64,000 nucleotides of DNA from Saccharospirillum salsuginis (GTDB taxonomy: Bacteria > Pseudomonadota > Gammaproteobacteria > Pseudomonadales > Natronospirillaceae): positions 38,061 through 102,060 of the forward strand of contig NZ_BMXR01000017.1 in assembly GCF_014651855.1 (NCBI RefSeq). Direction: 5' to 3'. Each line of letters starts with the position of its first letter. Position 1 is the stretch's first letter. The translations under genes were made by a program, and so were the position numbers. The notes beneath the pieces are model-generated. The model saw nothing but the letters and a program-made list of their open reading frames with translations, was not told the DNA's origin and ran no database searches. Below, one piece after another: positions 35,252 through 45,600 of this stretch.

Positions 35252-36452
35252 CTGGCCTAGGCGTTTTTCCGAGCTACAAGTCTTCAGTCGGCAGGAGCGG
35301 GTCGGAACGCTGGTCCACGAAAGTCAGTACGTCTTCGGTTATTCTGAGTCCGCCCCTCGGCCCTGTTCACTGACCATGCCGGTTCGTATTGAAAGCTATG
35401 TTCGTGGTGCCCTGCATCCGGTATTTGAAATGAACCTCCCGGAAGGGTTTCTGCGTCGCTACATCAGTGAACGCTTGGTCCGCTACACCAAGGTTAACGA
35501 CATGCTGTTCCTGGCACTGCAAGGTGACCGTGGAATCGGGCATTTGAACTATCGAAGCGGGCTTGATTTTGGTCAGGCCGATACGGTGTCGATGGACGAT
35601 CTGTTGACTACCCGACGAGGCGAGGGGCTGTTCACCTATTTGCTGGACCGATACGGCTTGACTCACACACTGTCCGGCATGCAACCGAAACTGCTGGTGC
35701 AGACCGACAGGACAACCTTGTCTTACCCGAACTGCATTGTAAAAACCGAAGATGCCGAGTTTCCCGGTCTGGTGACAAACGAGTACCTCTGTATGAGTCT
35801 GGCCCGCGAATGCGGCCTCGCGGTGCCGGACCATTACCTATCGTCCGGGCGCGACCTGTTCATCATCGATCGTTTTGATGTGTTCCAAAATCAGAAGCTT
35901 GGATTCGAGGATTTCTGCAGCTTGATGGGGCTACCGGGAGAGGATCGTTACAGTCGTAGTTATGAAACCGCGGCGAAGGTACTGAATATCTATAGACTCC
36001 CGCAACCTGATTTTAAGTCGTTTTTCAGGCAGATCGTGTTCAGTTGCGCTATTGGTAACGGGGATGCTCACCTCAAAAACTTCGGTCTACTCTATGACCC
36101 GACGTCTACGGAAATCAGGCCGCGATTGTCACCAGTTTATGACTTAACCTGTACGCTGGCGTATGAGCACCTGGACAAGCAACTGGCACTGACGCTGAAC
36201 GGCCGCAGAGACTTTCCGAATAAAACCGGCCTGATGGCATTCGGCCGCGCATTGGGCATTCGAAACCCAGGTGCAGTCGTCGATGAGGTTGTGACGCTCA
36301 TTCGCGACGGACTAAAGCATCATGATCTGGCCGATGAAGTTCCTGAGGTGATTAAAATTATTGACCGTCAAGCAGGCTATACCGGTTCCGAATCAGCCTC
36401 TGGCGTTCGTGTTCCGGCAAGGCAACGGTCAAAGCGCAAGAAGTACCGTTAG
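35235..36452 (+). CDS. hipA: HipA-like Ser/Thr kinase toxin
   Basis: The 405-aa product is a HipA-family kinase; E. coli HipA phosphorylates glutamyl-tRNA synthetase and induces dormancy. Visible parts: N-terminal subdomain (~1-110), the LSGMQPKLLV segment, the catalytic loop NGDAHLKNFGLLY with catalytic Asp, and the metal-binding SPVYDLTCT. All key residues look intact. GTG 35235 is chosen because it lies at the conserved N-terminus and inside the hipB stop region; the frame is open upstream to 35190. The C-terminus is basic (RQRSKRKKYR). Confidence 0.9.
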   Translation: MKTTIDWPRRFSELQVFSRQERVGTLVHESQYVFGYSESAPRPCSLTMPVRIESYVRGALHPVFEMNLPEGFLRRYISERLVRYTKVNDMLFLALQGDRGIGHLNYRSGLDFGQADTVSMDDLLTTRRGEGLFTYLLDRYGLTHTLSGMQPKLLVQTDRTTLSYPNCIVKTEDAEFPGLVTNEYLCMSLARECGLAVPDHYLSSGRDLFIIDRFDVFQNQKLGFEDFCSLMGLPGEDRYSRSYETAAKVLNIYRLPQPDFKSFFRQIVFSCAIGNGDAHLKNFGLLYDPTSTEIRPRLSPVYDLTCTLAYEHLDKQLALTLNGRRDFPNKTGLMAFGRALGIRNPGAVVDEVVTLIRDGLKHHDLADEVPEVIKIIDRQAGYTGSESASGVRVPARQRSKRKKYR

Positions 36453-36698
36453 CTAGCGATCAGCACACTCCGTCAGCCTCTATTTCACCGCTTCCCACAC
36501 CTAGACGCGACCCGATAAGCGTAATCTTGCCGGCTGACTACCCCCAAGTAAGCAATATTTCGCCAATTCCACTCGTCAAACACGCAGATAGCTGCAATTC
36601 CGCGCTGGCTTGCCAATTGCAAACCTCACAAGTCCCGTCTGCTCGAAGATGGTGAACTTCAATAATAACAAGCAATGATGACTGTGAGGTCAAACGCA

Positions 36699-37712
36699 AT
36701 GGCTCATACTAAATCAACGCTCGCCCTGCTCGTGGTGCTGGTGGTCTCTATGCTGACCGGTACCGTCCACGCCGCTACCGAATGGCACGTCTCCCTGTGG
36801 GGACAACGCCGCGCCTTCACCGAACACCTGGAAAAGCTGGCCGAGCTGGTCGCCGAGAAGACCAACGGTGACTTCACCTTGAACCTCTCCTACGGTGGGC
36901 TGGCGAAGAACACTGAAAACCTTGATGGCATTTCAAATGGTGATTTCGAGATGGCACAAATCTGTGCCGGCTATCATCCAGAAAAGAACCCGTTGCTGAC
37001 GGTATTGGAACTGCCTTTTCTCGGAGTCGAGAATCTGGCGCAGGAGGTGGAAGTGTCAATGGCGTTATACCACCATCCGGCCGTGGTTCGGGAAATGGAG
37101 CAATGGAATGCGATCATTCTGATGCCATCCCCGCTGCCGCAATACAACGTTATCGGCCAGGGGCGGGCGCCCGCCAGTCTGGACGATTTTTCAGGCATCC
37201 GGGTACGCGCCACCGGCGGCATTGGTAATGCACTGGCCATGCTGGGAGCTCAGCCGACGCCCATGCCGGCCACGGAAGTGCGACAGGCCATGAATTCCGG
37301 AGCGATCGAAGGCGCCTCATTCGCGCCCCATGCGCACATGTCGTTCAGTACGCTCGACGCTTCAAACTGGTGGACCACCAATTTAAACCCGGGCACCGTG
37401 AATTGCCCCGTGATCGTGAATACGGATGCGCTGAGGCGGTTGTCTTCCAACCATCGCCGCGCACTGGCGTCATCCGTCCCCAAGGCGTTGGCGCACTATA
37501 TTACTTACTACAATCAGGAAACAATGGAAGATTGGCTGCCAACACTTGAAGAGCGGGATATCGAACTCGTAACCTTTTCAGACGATGAATTGGGTAGGCT
37601 GCGTGTACTGGTGGCTCAACCCGCAGCGGAAGCCTGGATACGTCAGCAGACCGAACGAGGCTTGCCCGGGCGTGAACTGTACGAATTCGTGATCAGTACG
37701 CTCAACCATTAA
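36699..37712 (+). CDS. TRAP transporter substrate-binding protein (DctP family)
   Basis: The 337-aa protein has a signal peptide (LALLVVLVVSMLTGTVHA) and a DctP-type periplasmic binding fold. FSGIRVRATGGIGNALAMLGAQPTPMPATEVRQAM contains the conserved Arg that contacts a substrate carboxylate. ATG 36699 is preceded by GAGG at 36686; an upstream ATG at 36675 is weaker. No DctQ or DctM membrane subunit lies nearby, so it is an orphan or works with a remote transporter. The 246 bp upstream hold no gene. It lies inside the stretch bracketed by merR and its decayed copy. Confidence 0.88.
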   Translation: MAHTKSTLALLVVLVVSMLTGTVHAATEWHVSLWGQRRAFTEHLEKLAELVAEKTNGDFTLNLSYGGLAKNTENLDGISNGDFEMAQICAGYHPEKNPLLTVLELPFLGVENLAQEVEVSMALYHHPAVVREMEQWNAIILMPSPLPQYNVIGQGRAPASLDDFSGIRVRATGGIGNALAMLGAQPTPMPATEVRQAMNSGAIEGASFAPHAHMSFSTLDASNWWTTNLNPGTVNCPVIVNTDALRRLSSNHRRALASSVPKALAHYITYYNQETMEDWLPTLEERDIELVTFSDDELGRLRVLVAQPAAEAWIRQQTERGLPGRELYEFVISTLNH

Positions 37713-37780
37713 CCCCGGTTGTAGCATGCCTAGCCCAAATAGGGCCGCCTGCCTCGAAACTGCATCCGCGAATTTCCCGG

Positions 37781-38067
37781 TGGCGGTTTTATCTCAAGCG
37801 GGACCGGGCGAGGCTGAAGCTGATTCTGCGCGGCAAGCGGCCGGGTTTTCACTGGACGAGATACGCAACTGGTGGACGCCTACGAGACCCCCGAGGACGA
37901 AGTGCCGCAGCTGGGAACAGTACCTGGCGACCCTGGTGGAACACCGTAAGACGCTGTTGCTGCAGAAAGAGGATTTGGAGGAGACGTTGGAGGCGTTGGA
38001 GGCGTTGGAGGCGTTGGAGTTGGCCGAGCGGGAGTGTCGGTCGGCGTTGGATCGGAAGCGGATCTAA
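37781..38067 (+). pseudogene. Decayed copy of the merR 3' end
   Basis: This stretch aligns with 34631-34899 of merR at high identity by eye. It has lost the helix-turn-helix part and contains two single-base deletions and one insertion (for example GAGATACGCAACTGG against GAGATACAGCAACTGG). A 9-bp unit (GTTGGAGGC) has expanded to three tandem copies where merR has a shorter Glu/Leu stretch. The open frame here is a mosaic of frames and is unlikely to make a functional regulator. Confidence 0.85.
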
Positions 38068-38138
38068 TGAGAGGTGGACGGTGCTCAGTGACGGCGATAC
38101 CATCGATCGATGTGGAACGTCGGATTAAAGGACGCTGT

Positions 38139-39329
38139 ATGAAGGCATTGCTGGTTTGGGAAATGGGCCAGGATCTAGGGCATGTATCAATTCTCGCGAC
38201 GGTTGCGCGTGTACTGATCGATTTAGACTATGAAGTGGTATGTGTGCTTAAAGAAACGTCCCATGTAGCGAGTACGTTTGGAGACCTTCCAATTACGTAT
38301 CTACCCTTTCCTCCTACCGATCGAGTACGACGCAGTTCTTCCCCCACTATTTCAATGGCCGACATACTGAGTCGAAGAGGGTTTGACGATCCTTCACGAC
38401 TGTCTAAACAAATAGAGAAGTGGCAAGCGGTGTACGACGCTGTCCAGCCGGACCTGGTTGTTTTCGACTTTGCACCGATGGCTTTGTTAGCCGCACGGAA
38501 TCGGGACTTCAAGAAAGCTGTAATTGGTACAGGCTGGGGGACTTTGGCGCCTGGGTATTCGGTATTGCCACTGAATTTATGGGCGGATATCGATCCAGAG
38601 TTGATTCGTTCATCGGAAAAGACTCTTGTTGATTCCATCAATCACGTATGCCGAGCGATGTCGTGCGCTGAAGTGAACTACGTGTCCGACCTTTATGAAA
38701 GCGATCTTACACTGATTGTAAATTTCCCGGATCTTGATATATACGGGCCGCAACGCAATAACGCTATTTACTTGGGACCAATTGAGGAAAATAGGGCAGG
38801 ACCGGTCAATGATAATTGGCTTGAAAAAGGAAGTAATGTCTTTGCTTATTTGAAATCAGGCCATTCTATAACCACCCGTACGCTGAATGTACTCAAGAGG
38901 TTGAATGTCAATTCCATTGTTTATATACCGTCGCTTTCAGACGACTCCGCGAATGCAATGCGAAGAGACGGTTTCAAAGTATCGACGACGCCAGTCAATC
39001 TTCGCTCGCTATTGCCTAAGGTGGATGCGGTTATATGCCATGCCGGATTGGGAACGTTAGGCCGTTCAATAATGGCGGGAACGCCTGCATTGGCATTGCC
39101 ACTGCAACTTGAGCAAGCCAATACGGCGGAACTGTATACGCGGTCTGGCGCTGGCTTGCACGCCGGCCCCTCGGCTTCGGAAGAAGAGTTGGAGAAGAAG
39201 CTGAGTGCATTGCTCCAAAATGAAGTTTACATGGACTGCACCCATGCTTTGCGCAAGAGTCTCAATCACCCTGTTTCCGCAAAAACAAGAATTCGGAATG
39301 AGTTTGCTTCTATGTTCTCCTATCAGTGA
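38139..39329 (+). CDS. Glycosyltransferase-like protein (GT1/UGT fold)
   Basis: The 396-aa product resembles MGT/UGT-type GT-B glycosyltransferases. The N-terminus has WEMGQDLGHVSILATVARVL, the acceptor-domain glycine-rich loop. The C-terminal nucleotide-sugar site reads VICHAGLGTLGRSIMAGTPALALPL with EQAN after it, equivalent to the family HGGxGT...P...DQ motif. ATG 38139 follows AAAGGA; the frame is open upstream only through the merR fragment. The gene is visibly AT-richer than merR and hbd-icmF and stands at the edge of the AT-rich region, convergent with the surface operon. Possible role: glycosylating a lipid or one of the neighbouring exported proteins (inference). Confidence 0.8.
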   Translation: MKALLVWEMGQDLGHVSILATVARVLIDLDYEVVCVLKETSHVASTFGDLPITYLPFPPTDRVRRSSSPTISMADILSRRGFDDPSRLSKQIEKWQAVYDAVQPDLVVFDFAPMALLAARNRDFKKAVIGTGWGTLAPGYSVLPLNLWADIDPELIRSSEKTLVDSINHVCRAMSCAEVNYVSDLYESDLTLIVNFPDLDIYGPQRNNAIYLGPIEENRAGPVNDNWLEKGSNVFAYLKSGHSITTRTLNVLKRLNVNSIVYIPSLSDDSANAMRRDGFKVSTTPVNLRSLLPKVDAVICHAGLGTLGRSIMAGTPALALPLQLEQANTAELYTRSGAGLHAGPSASEEELEKKLSALLQNEVYMDCTHALRKSLNHPVSAKTRIRNEFASMFSYQ

Positions 39330-39362
39330 ATTCGACCACTAACCTGTAAGTCGAATTCACTG
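39324..39362 (+). terminator. Perfect 13-bp inverted repeat at glycosyltransferase end
   Basis: CAGTGAATTCGAC (39324-39336) and GTCGAATTCACTG (39350-39362) pair perfectly across a 13-nt loop; the stop codon is inside the left arm. There is no long T-tract, so it is a likely but not classical terminator between convergent units. Confidence 0.5.
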
Positions 39363-39393
39363 TAAATCACTTAAAGGGTTAGGCTCAGTCATC

Positions 39394-39534
39394 CTAGACC
39401 CAGCCTAATTTTATGGCGATCCAGAATAATAGAAATAGGAATGCAAGTAATGCCGAGGTAATAATCTCACGTTGCCAAAAACCTGGATTACCGTCCTTCG
39501 AAAACTTTGACTTGCTATCTCTTTTTCTAGCCAT
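39394..39534 (-). CDS. 46-aa single-pass membrane protein
   Basis: ATG 39534 to TAG 39394 encodes 46 residues: a basic head (MARKRDSKSKFSKDGN), then one long hydrophobic helix (IITSALLAFLFLLFWIAIKL) and a short end. An AGGATC site lies upstream. It starts 26 bp after the stop of the transglutaminase-fold gene, so it is the last gene of that operon. Positive residues before the helix predict N-in/C-out topology. Unknown function; a small partner of the large membrane protein is plausible. Confidence 0.65.
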   Translation of the reverse strand: MARKRDSKSKFSKDGNPGFWQREIITSALLAFLFLLFWIAIKLGWV

Positions 39535-39560
39535 GACTGATTTTCGATCCTAATTAGTGC

Positions 39561-42500
39561 CTATTTTTTACAGCTGTTCTTTATCCAGCCTGTAACCATG
39601 CTTTGAATGAAGCTGATAATATGAATTATTATAAAAATAATCAGAATTAACAGTATTGGATTGATGACGCCAACGACAAATATTAGGCTCAAATTGGACA
39701 GGTAATTTCCAAGCATTGTAACCAAAATTGCACCCATCGCAGCTTCAAAGAAACCACAGCCAGCGTAGGTTAACTCAAGAAAAACTCCAACCCCGCCAAA
39801 GGCCTTGCCTGCAAAGGAATTTAGAAACTTCATTGACTTGGAGGCGTCATCGCCACCGACTAAATAAGACAATATCCCAACGGTGTCTTTTAGGATTTCC
39901 CCGCCATTTGCGCCTCCTGAAATTTTATAAGCGGAGGAACCTGTTTCATCTAGTATTATATAGCCGCTTCCGATCCAGCCATTGTAGTTTAGTGGTTCTT
40001 CGTGGACGGTTACTGTCTTCCCACTGTATATGGCGGATCGGATTTCTTGCCGTGCATCGGGATCAATAGAGACAGACGACAACTGATCAGCATTGCTAAT
40101 ATCGAGTGTAAAAATTCGCTGACCAGAATTTGTTGCCAGACCTATTGCTTTAACAGCACTAATACCCTGAACTTGTTCTGTATCTGTTGAAAGGAGCGTT
40201 TCTGGAATCCAATTTTCCATGTAACTCCATCTGGATCCTATCAAATGGTTAAAAACTAGTCGGCTGGAGGGGTCGTTGTCTTTTGCAGCGCCAATTGATC
40301 TAACCATATCAACATCCATGGTCATACCCGGAAATCTAACGTTTCTGGGTATTCCGAACCAATAAATTGAATCTACGCGTGTGTGAAACATCCCAAAACT
40401 TGGTGCGCGATAGTGGAGCTGATTGGCTGATCTTTTTGTTAGCTCGTCCTGTACATCATTCAGTAAAAAGTAGGAAATGATATTCGCTTGTACAAAATTA
40501 CCAATTATGTCGTCTTGGTCTATATTCTCATGGTTACCGGACTCAAGGGTGTTGACGACCTCTTCAAGTTGACTGTGTATTCGTTCCAGGTGCGCATTAG
40601 AGATGCCCTGTAAGTCTAACCCTATTGCTGTGTATTCGCCTGCGACTGGTTTGTTGTTGCTTTGTTCCCAACCAAACGCGGGATCATACAATGCCAGGGT
40701 GCTATTAAGCTCCTGCCCCATTGTCACGGTGCCCGTAGCATAGGTCGTATTCTCGCCGTAGGTCAGTCGAGGCTTGAGTTGAATGAGATAGCCTGGAAGT
40801 TGAGATGGCAGGTCGTTCAATTCGATATCTTCGGACTCATCGACATCAGGCAAATAGCTATTGACCAGATCTATGTCAGATTGAGTAGCCAATTCGTAAC
40901 TTATAGCAACGTCTTTTCCGGCTAGATCAATCGTTGGAAGAGTGACATTGATTAGGTCTCCACCCCATGGACCAGATTTAAGTTGAACCTTGAATTTATG
41001 CTTGAAGTGATCTGGAATAGATGTCAATTGATCGCTTCGATCCAGTACTTTATAAGGTAAGCCGGCGCTGAGCGGAGCTCTTTCCTTAATGGGAATGTCT
41101 TTAAGGCCCAGAATGTCCTCAAGTGTTGTATCTGGATTTTGGGTTTCAAAGTACTCCTCAACATCAGATTGAAAGCTCTGCATGGCATTTTGCATCGAAG
41201 TATCGTTGACCCCTTCGATAATGCCAGTGGATTCATCGATGCTGACGTTGTCTATAAATTCATCTACTATGGTATCTGCATCAAACGGGAGGCTTGCTGG
41301 AAGGCCTTCACCCTCAGCGAAGTCGTATTGTTTGAAGCTAGGATCCATCGGTATCCAGTGGTCACCCTCACGATTTACCAGGCCTCTACTGGGCTCGAAA
41401 TCTACCCAGGCTTCAACCCAGATATGTTCCATTTCAACGTGACTGATTTGACCATTCACTGTTACCAGGCGAGCGGGAATGCCCCCTTGTAACATAACAT
41501 TGGTCGCAGCCTCTGGATCGACAGCACCACCCACCCAGTTCATGGCTTGGTCTACAGGGACTTCTATTGTCCCGTATGAAAAGCGGGCAGGAATATCGGC
41601 TGCACGAAGAAGAGCCAGAAGGAGGGAGGACGTATCGAAGGGGTTACCTGCTTTTAAATCAAGAGTGTACTGTGCTCCTTGGATCGAACCGTAGCTTGGA
41701 ATAGAATAAATATTGTTGTAAACCCAGTTATAAATCTCTATCGGGTCATTGTTGAGGCTGGCGGCCAGGTTCTTAATCGCCTCAGTATGTGGGGCTTCGG
41801 GGACTTCAACCGTATCTTCGGAAGTCGGGTGTGCAGCAGGACTACTCAAACCTCTAAGAACATCAATAGTCAATGTGTTGGAGGCTAAAACAACAGGTTC
41901 CAGCCACTGGTTCTGCAGTGAGGAAAGATCAGTTAGTGGTTCACGCGCTTCACCGTTTCTAGGGCCGAAGGGTAGGGTGTCTTTATCAAAATCCTCGGCT
42001 TGGTGAGAATGATCGAACTGTTGTTCGTTAAGATACTCACTGAGTTCGACCAATAGGGCTTCTTGCTCTTTGAACGTATCGGCGCTATCCAATTCAGATT
42101 GTATGCGCTTGATTGGATCCAATGCCTCTTTGAACTGTTGCACCGCAGTAAAGTGCCTATCAAAAATCACTTCATCCGCGTTTATCTCGTGCAAATATTC
42201 CAGCATGTCATCGAAGGAGTCATAAGCACTCTGTTCGAGGTCTGACATCTCGTCTAAAGTGTCCGTGAGAGCAGAAAGTTCAGCAGTACCTGGACCTCCC
42301 AGTCCTAGCCGAGACAGAATACGCTCGAAATCACTGATTTCATTCTTATCGTAGTTTTCTAAAGCATATAGGGTTTTTTCAGTGAGGGTGGTTGCTTGCT
42401 TGAAACTTTGGGTCAGTGCAGCCTCCTTACTATCCGGGGCTGGAGTTTTATGTTGAGTCTTCGCCACAATTTGTGGCTGTATATTCAACTGAATAGCTGC

Positions 42501-42611
42501 GGGGGTGTAATAAGCGTACTGATACAATGCAACGCCTATCAGGAAGATCAATAGCAGTGCCGTCCACTTGGCAATCCTCGAGCGAATAATGTCAAAAAAA
42601 CTGATATTCAT
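39561..42611 (-). CDS. Membrane-anchored transglutaminase-fold protein lacking the catalytic Cys
   Basis: The 1016-aa protein has an N-terminal TM helix (~16-36), a Glu/Asp-rich helical region (~60-240), a transglutaminase-like core (~275-430), a beta-rich region and two to three C-terminal TM helices (~935-1010). The core keeps LLLALLRAADIPARFSYG, the His in MEHIWVEAWVDF (H396) and the Asp in WIPMDPSF (D423). The position normally occupied by the nucleophilic Cys in GxC is Pro (GNPFD, P324). It therefore probably binds rather than catalyses, or uses another residue. It follows the PKD protein gene by 57 bp in the same direction. Most of the protein would face the periplasm. Confidence 0.85.
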   Translation of the reverse strand: MNISFFDIIRSRIAKWTALLLIFLIGVALYQYAYYTPAAIQLNIQPQIVAKTQHKTPAPDSKEAALTQSFKQATTLTEKTLYALENYDKNEISDFERILSRLGLGGPGTAELSALTDTLDEMSDLEQSAYDSFDDMLEYLHEINADEVIFDRHFTAVQQFKEALDPIKRIQSELDSADTFKEQEALLVELSEYLNEQQFDHSHQAEDFDKDTLPFGPRNGEAREPLTDLSSLQNQWLEPVVLASNTLTIDVLRGLSSPAAHPTSEDTVEVPEAPHTEAIKNLAASLNNDPIEIYNWVYNNIYSIPSYGSIQGAQYTLDLKAGNPFDTSSLLLALLRAADIPARFSYGTIEVPVDQAMNWVGGAVDPEAATNVMLQGGIPARLVTVNGQISHVEMEHIWVEAWVDFEPSRGLVNREGDHWIPMDPSFKQYDFAEGEGLPASLPFDADTIVDEFIDNVSIDESTGIIEGVNDTSMQNAMQSFQSDVEEYFETQNPDTTLEDILGLKDIPIKERAPLSAGLPYKVLDRSDQLTSIPDHFKHKFKVQLKSGPWGGDLINVTLPTIDLAGKDVAISYELATQSDIDLVNSYLPDVDESEDIELNDLPSQLPGYLIQLKPRLTYGENTTYATGTVTMGQELNSTLALYDPAFGWEQSNNKPVAGEYTAIGLDLQGISNAHLERIHSQLEEVVNTLESGNHENIDQDDIIGNFVQANIISYFLLNDVQDELTKRSANQLHYRAPSFGMFHTRVDSIYWFGIPRNVRFPGMTMDVDMVRSIGAAKDNDPSSRLVFNHLIGSRWSYMENWIPETLLSTDTEQVQGISAVKAIGLATNSGQRIFTLDISNADQLSSVSIDPDARQEIRSAIYSGKTVTVHEEPLNYNGWIGSGYIILDETGSSAYKISGGANGGEILKDTVGILSYLVGGDDASKSMKFLNSFAGKAFGGVGVFLELTYAGCGFFEAAMGAILVTMLGNYLSNLSLIFVVGVINPILLILIIFIIIHIISFIQSMVTGWIKNSCKK

Positions 42612-42668
42612 CTGGCCTGATCCTTTACTGTTTGATGCCTAAATTCCACCATGATGGGTGCTATTTCC

Positions 42669-45600
42669 CTAGTCATTGGACCAGGTGGCTACATAGAGAG
42701 TAATGCCATAACCACGTGGCAGCCTGCTATTGCGAGGTGCATCCTGGTTTAGCACCGTGCCTTCTTCTGCTGCACTGGTTCTAACCGCTAAGATCTCTCC
42801 TACAGAGAAACCGTCGGAAGTGAGTAGCTGTTCGGCATCCTCTACCGAGAATCCCCTCACATCCGGTACCAGGTTGTAGCGGACCCTTCTGTTCGGAATG
42901 CTGGATATGACTTGAGACTCACAACTTTGGAAGTAATTGCCATAACCGCCATAGTCTCCATATCCGTCATAAAATGAGGTCTCCTCGGACCAGTCACTCA
43001 GTGAGGGAATCTCACCGTAGCCACCGTCGTCGCACTCTCCGAAAGATGGAAACTCGCTGAATTCCCCGTATTCACCGTAGTCCCCGTAATCTCCATAGCA
43101 GTCGTCGTCATCCGGAGTGAAGTGTCGCTCGATCCGATAGTAGTACTGGGTACCGTCAGTGACGCTCTCATCGATCCATACGGAATAGGTATTCTCGGTT
43201 TGTGCGATCCAGTTGTATGGACCGTCAAATTGAGTGGACCGGTAGATATCGACTAAGTAGGTTTCGGGATCATAATCCCAGGTCAACTGGATCTTTCGAG
43301 ATTTGGGCCGGATGTCAAGGTTGGCAACGCAAGCCTGAGCACTGTATATGTAGACTGAATCCGGGCTGGAGGACAGCTCCCCATCGTTTGTAACCAGTTG
43401 AACGACGTAATCGCCGGGTTCGTCAATGGTAAAACTTGCCGACTCCGGTTCGTTGGAGATCAACTGCGCTTGACTGTTATCGGGTCGGTCACTGAATGAC
43501 CATTCAAACTGCAAACTGTCGCCATCCGGATCGGATCCGTAGCCATTAAGATAGATCGTGTCTCCCAGGTACACTTGCCCAAATCCACTCCGGTAGGCCG
43601 ATGCATAGGGTTTAACATTTTCTGTACTCAAAACGACCAAATCAGGCTCACTGCTATTGGTACCATCCGACACGATCAGTTGAACGACGAATTCACCCGT
43701 CTGGTTAACGTAGAAGTACGGCTGAGAGCTGTATCGATTGTACAAGTACGGTTTGTAGCCGTTAGGGGTACTGAGGATGTTCCAATTGTAATTGAGGGCA
43801 TCACCATCCAGGTCTGAACTATTGCTGCCGTCGAGATAGACATATTGACCATAATCGATCCGCGTATCCGGACCAGCATCAGCATTCGGTACCGAATTGC
43901 CGACGAAAATGGTGATTGAATCCGATTCGCTTTGCAGTTGACCATCATGGACGATCAACTCGGCGACGTAGGTACCTTGTACATCGATATCGACGTAGGG
44001 GCGGGCACTACCGCTGTTGACGATATCGGATTGGCTTCCTGCCGGTTTTTCAACCAGGTTCCAGTAGTACTGTAGTTCGTCGCCATTTACATCGAAGCTA
44101 CCTGAACCATCCAATGTGACACGATCATTGATGTGCGCAAGAAGATCCTGACCCGCGTCGGCCACGGGCGGAACATTGGATGCGCTGAGAATGACCTGAT
44201 CTGTATCAGACCCGCCCGCATCGTCCCGAACTGTAAGCTCAGCTATGTAGGTGCCTTCTGCATCGACAGTAAAAGACGGATTGCCGGCAGACGGATCGTC
44301 GAAAGAAGCAAGGCTCCCATCGGGCTGTTGAGTGAACTGCCACTCATAACTCAGCAAGTCTCCATCCTGGTCGTAACTGTTAAGGCCATCCAATTGGATG
44401 AGCTGCTGCAGCTGGATAGCCTGATCCGGCCCTGAATCAGCCACAGGGTCACGGTTTGGAACCGATATGGCTACTCGTTTGGGTAAACTCGCATCGTCAC
44501 CATTGCTGGCGATCAGCTCAAAAACATAGTCGCCTTGCTGGTCAACGATGAACTCTTGGGCCGCAGCGGTCGGATCGGCAATTTCGATCTCCGAGTTAGA
44601 CGGTTTCTCGACCAAGGTCCATTCATAGGTCAATGGCTGTCCGTCTGCTTCACGACTGGTGCTAGCGTCCAGTGTTAATGTGTCGCCAACGAAAAGAGAC
44701 CTGGAGTCTCCAGGTTCAGCCACGACATTGAATACTTTGAACAGGTCAATACCAAGAGTGGAGCTTTCACCATTATCAACCAACCGAAGTACACAGGCGT
44801 AGTCACCCTGGTCAATACCTGCGGTGCTTCCATTCCAGGCTTCGGTGAGGGACTCCTGGGCATCGATCTGTAGCGTTAATTGTCTGGATTCGATGATGGA
44901 GTTGTGAGTTACGTCAAGTATTGATTGCTCAATTTGGGCCGCGGGATAAGTGCTGGATCCAGTGTTTTCGAGGGTGTCAATACAGGTCTGGTCGTCACCT
45001 CGCAGTATTTCCTCATGCTCCGCTTGTACGTTGCCTTGGATATCTACGTTACTGTTTGACACTATCTCTATAATGCGACTGTTTACACCGACCAGATCAT
45101 CATCGTCATCATATACATAGGTCCAAACGGTATAGGTACCGGGAGGGATGTCATCAAGCTGAAACTGTTTCCCAATGGTCGATGCCATTCCGGGCTGTAC
45201 AGCGGTGATGTCCGATTCCCAGTTCTGAACTTCATTGCCGTTCTCATTGTTAACCTGAATGACAACTCGTCCGCCATTGAACAATTCGTTGCTGGTGACA
45301 TTCTCCAAATTTACGGAGACTGGTAAGAGGTCGGTTGTGCTGAATTCATCCTGGTTGATGATTTGCCCGTTTCCGGCGTCACTACCTGTCGCTATATCGA
45401 CTTCCAATGGATAGTCATATTGTTCGTCTCGAACGACCTGAAACTGGTAGGTGGTTTCATTAACCAGGTTGCCTTCTCTGCGCAGACGGGCGATAACATT
45501 GTAAGTGCCCGCATACTGATTACCCGTATTCCATGCCCAGCTGGGATTAACAGTGGCACCTGGCTCAATGGAATCCAGTGGAATTGTGGTATCTGCGAGC

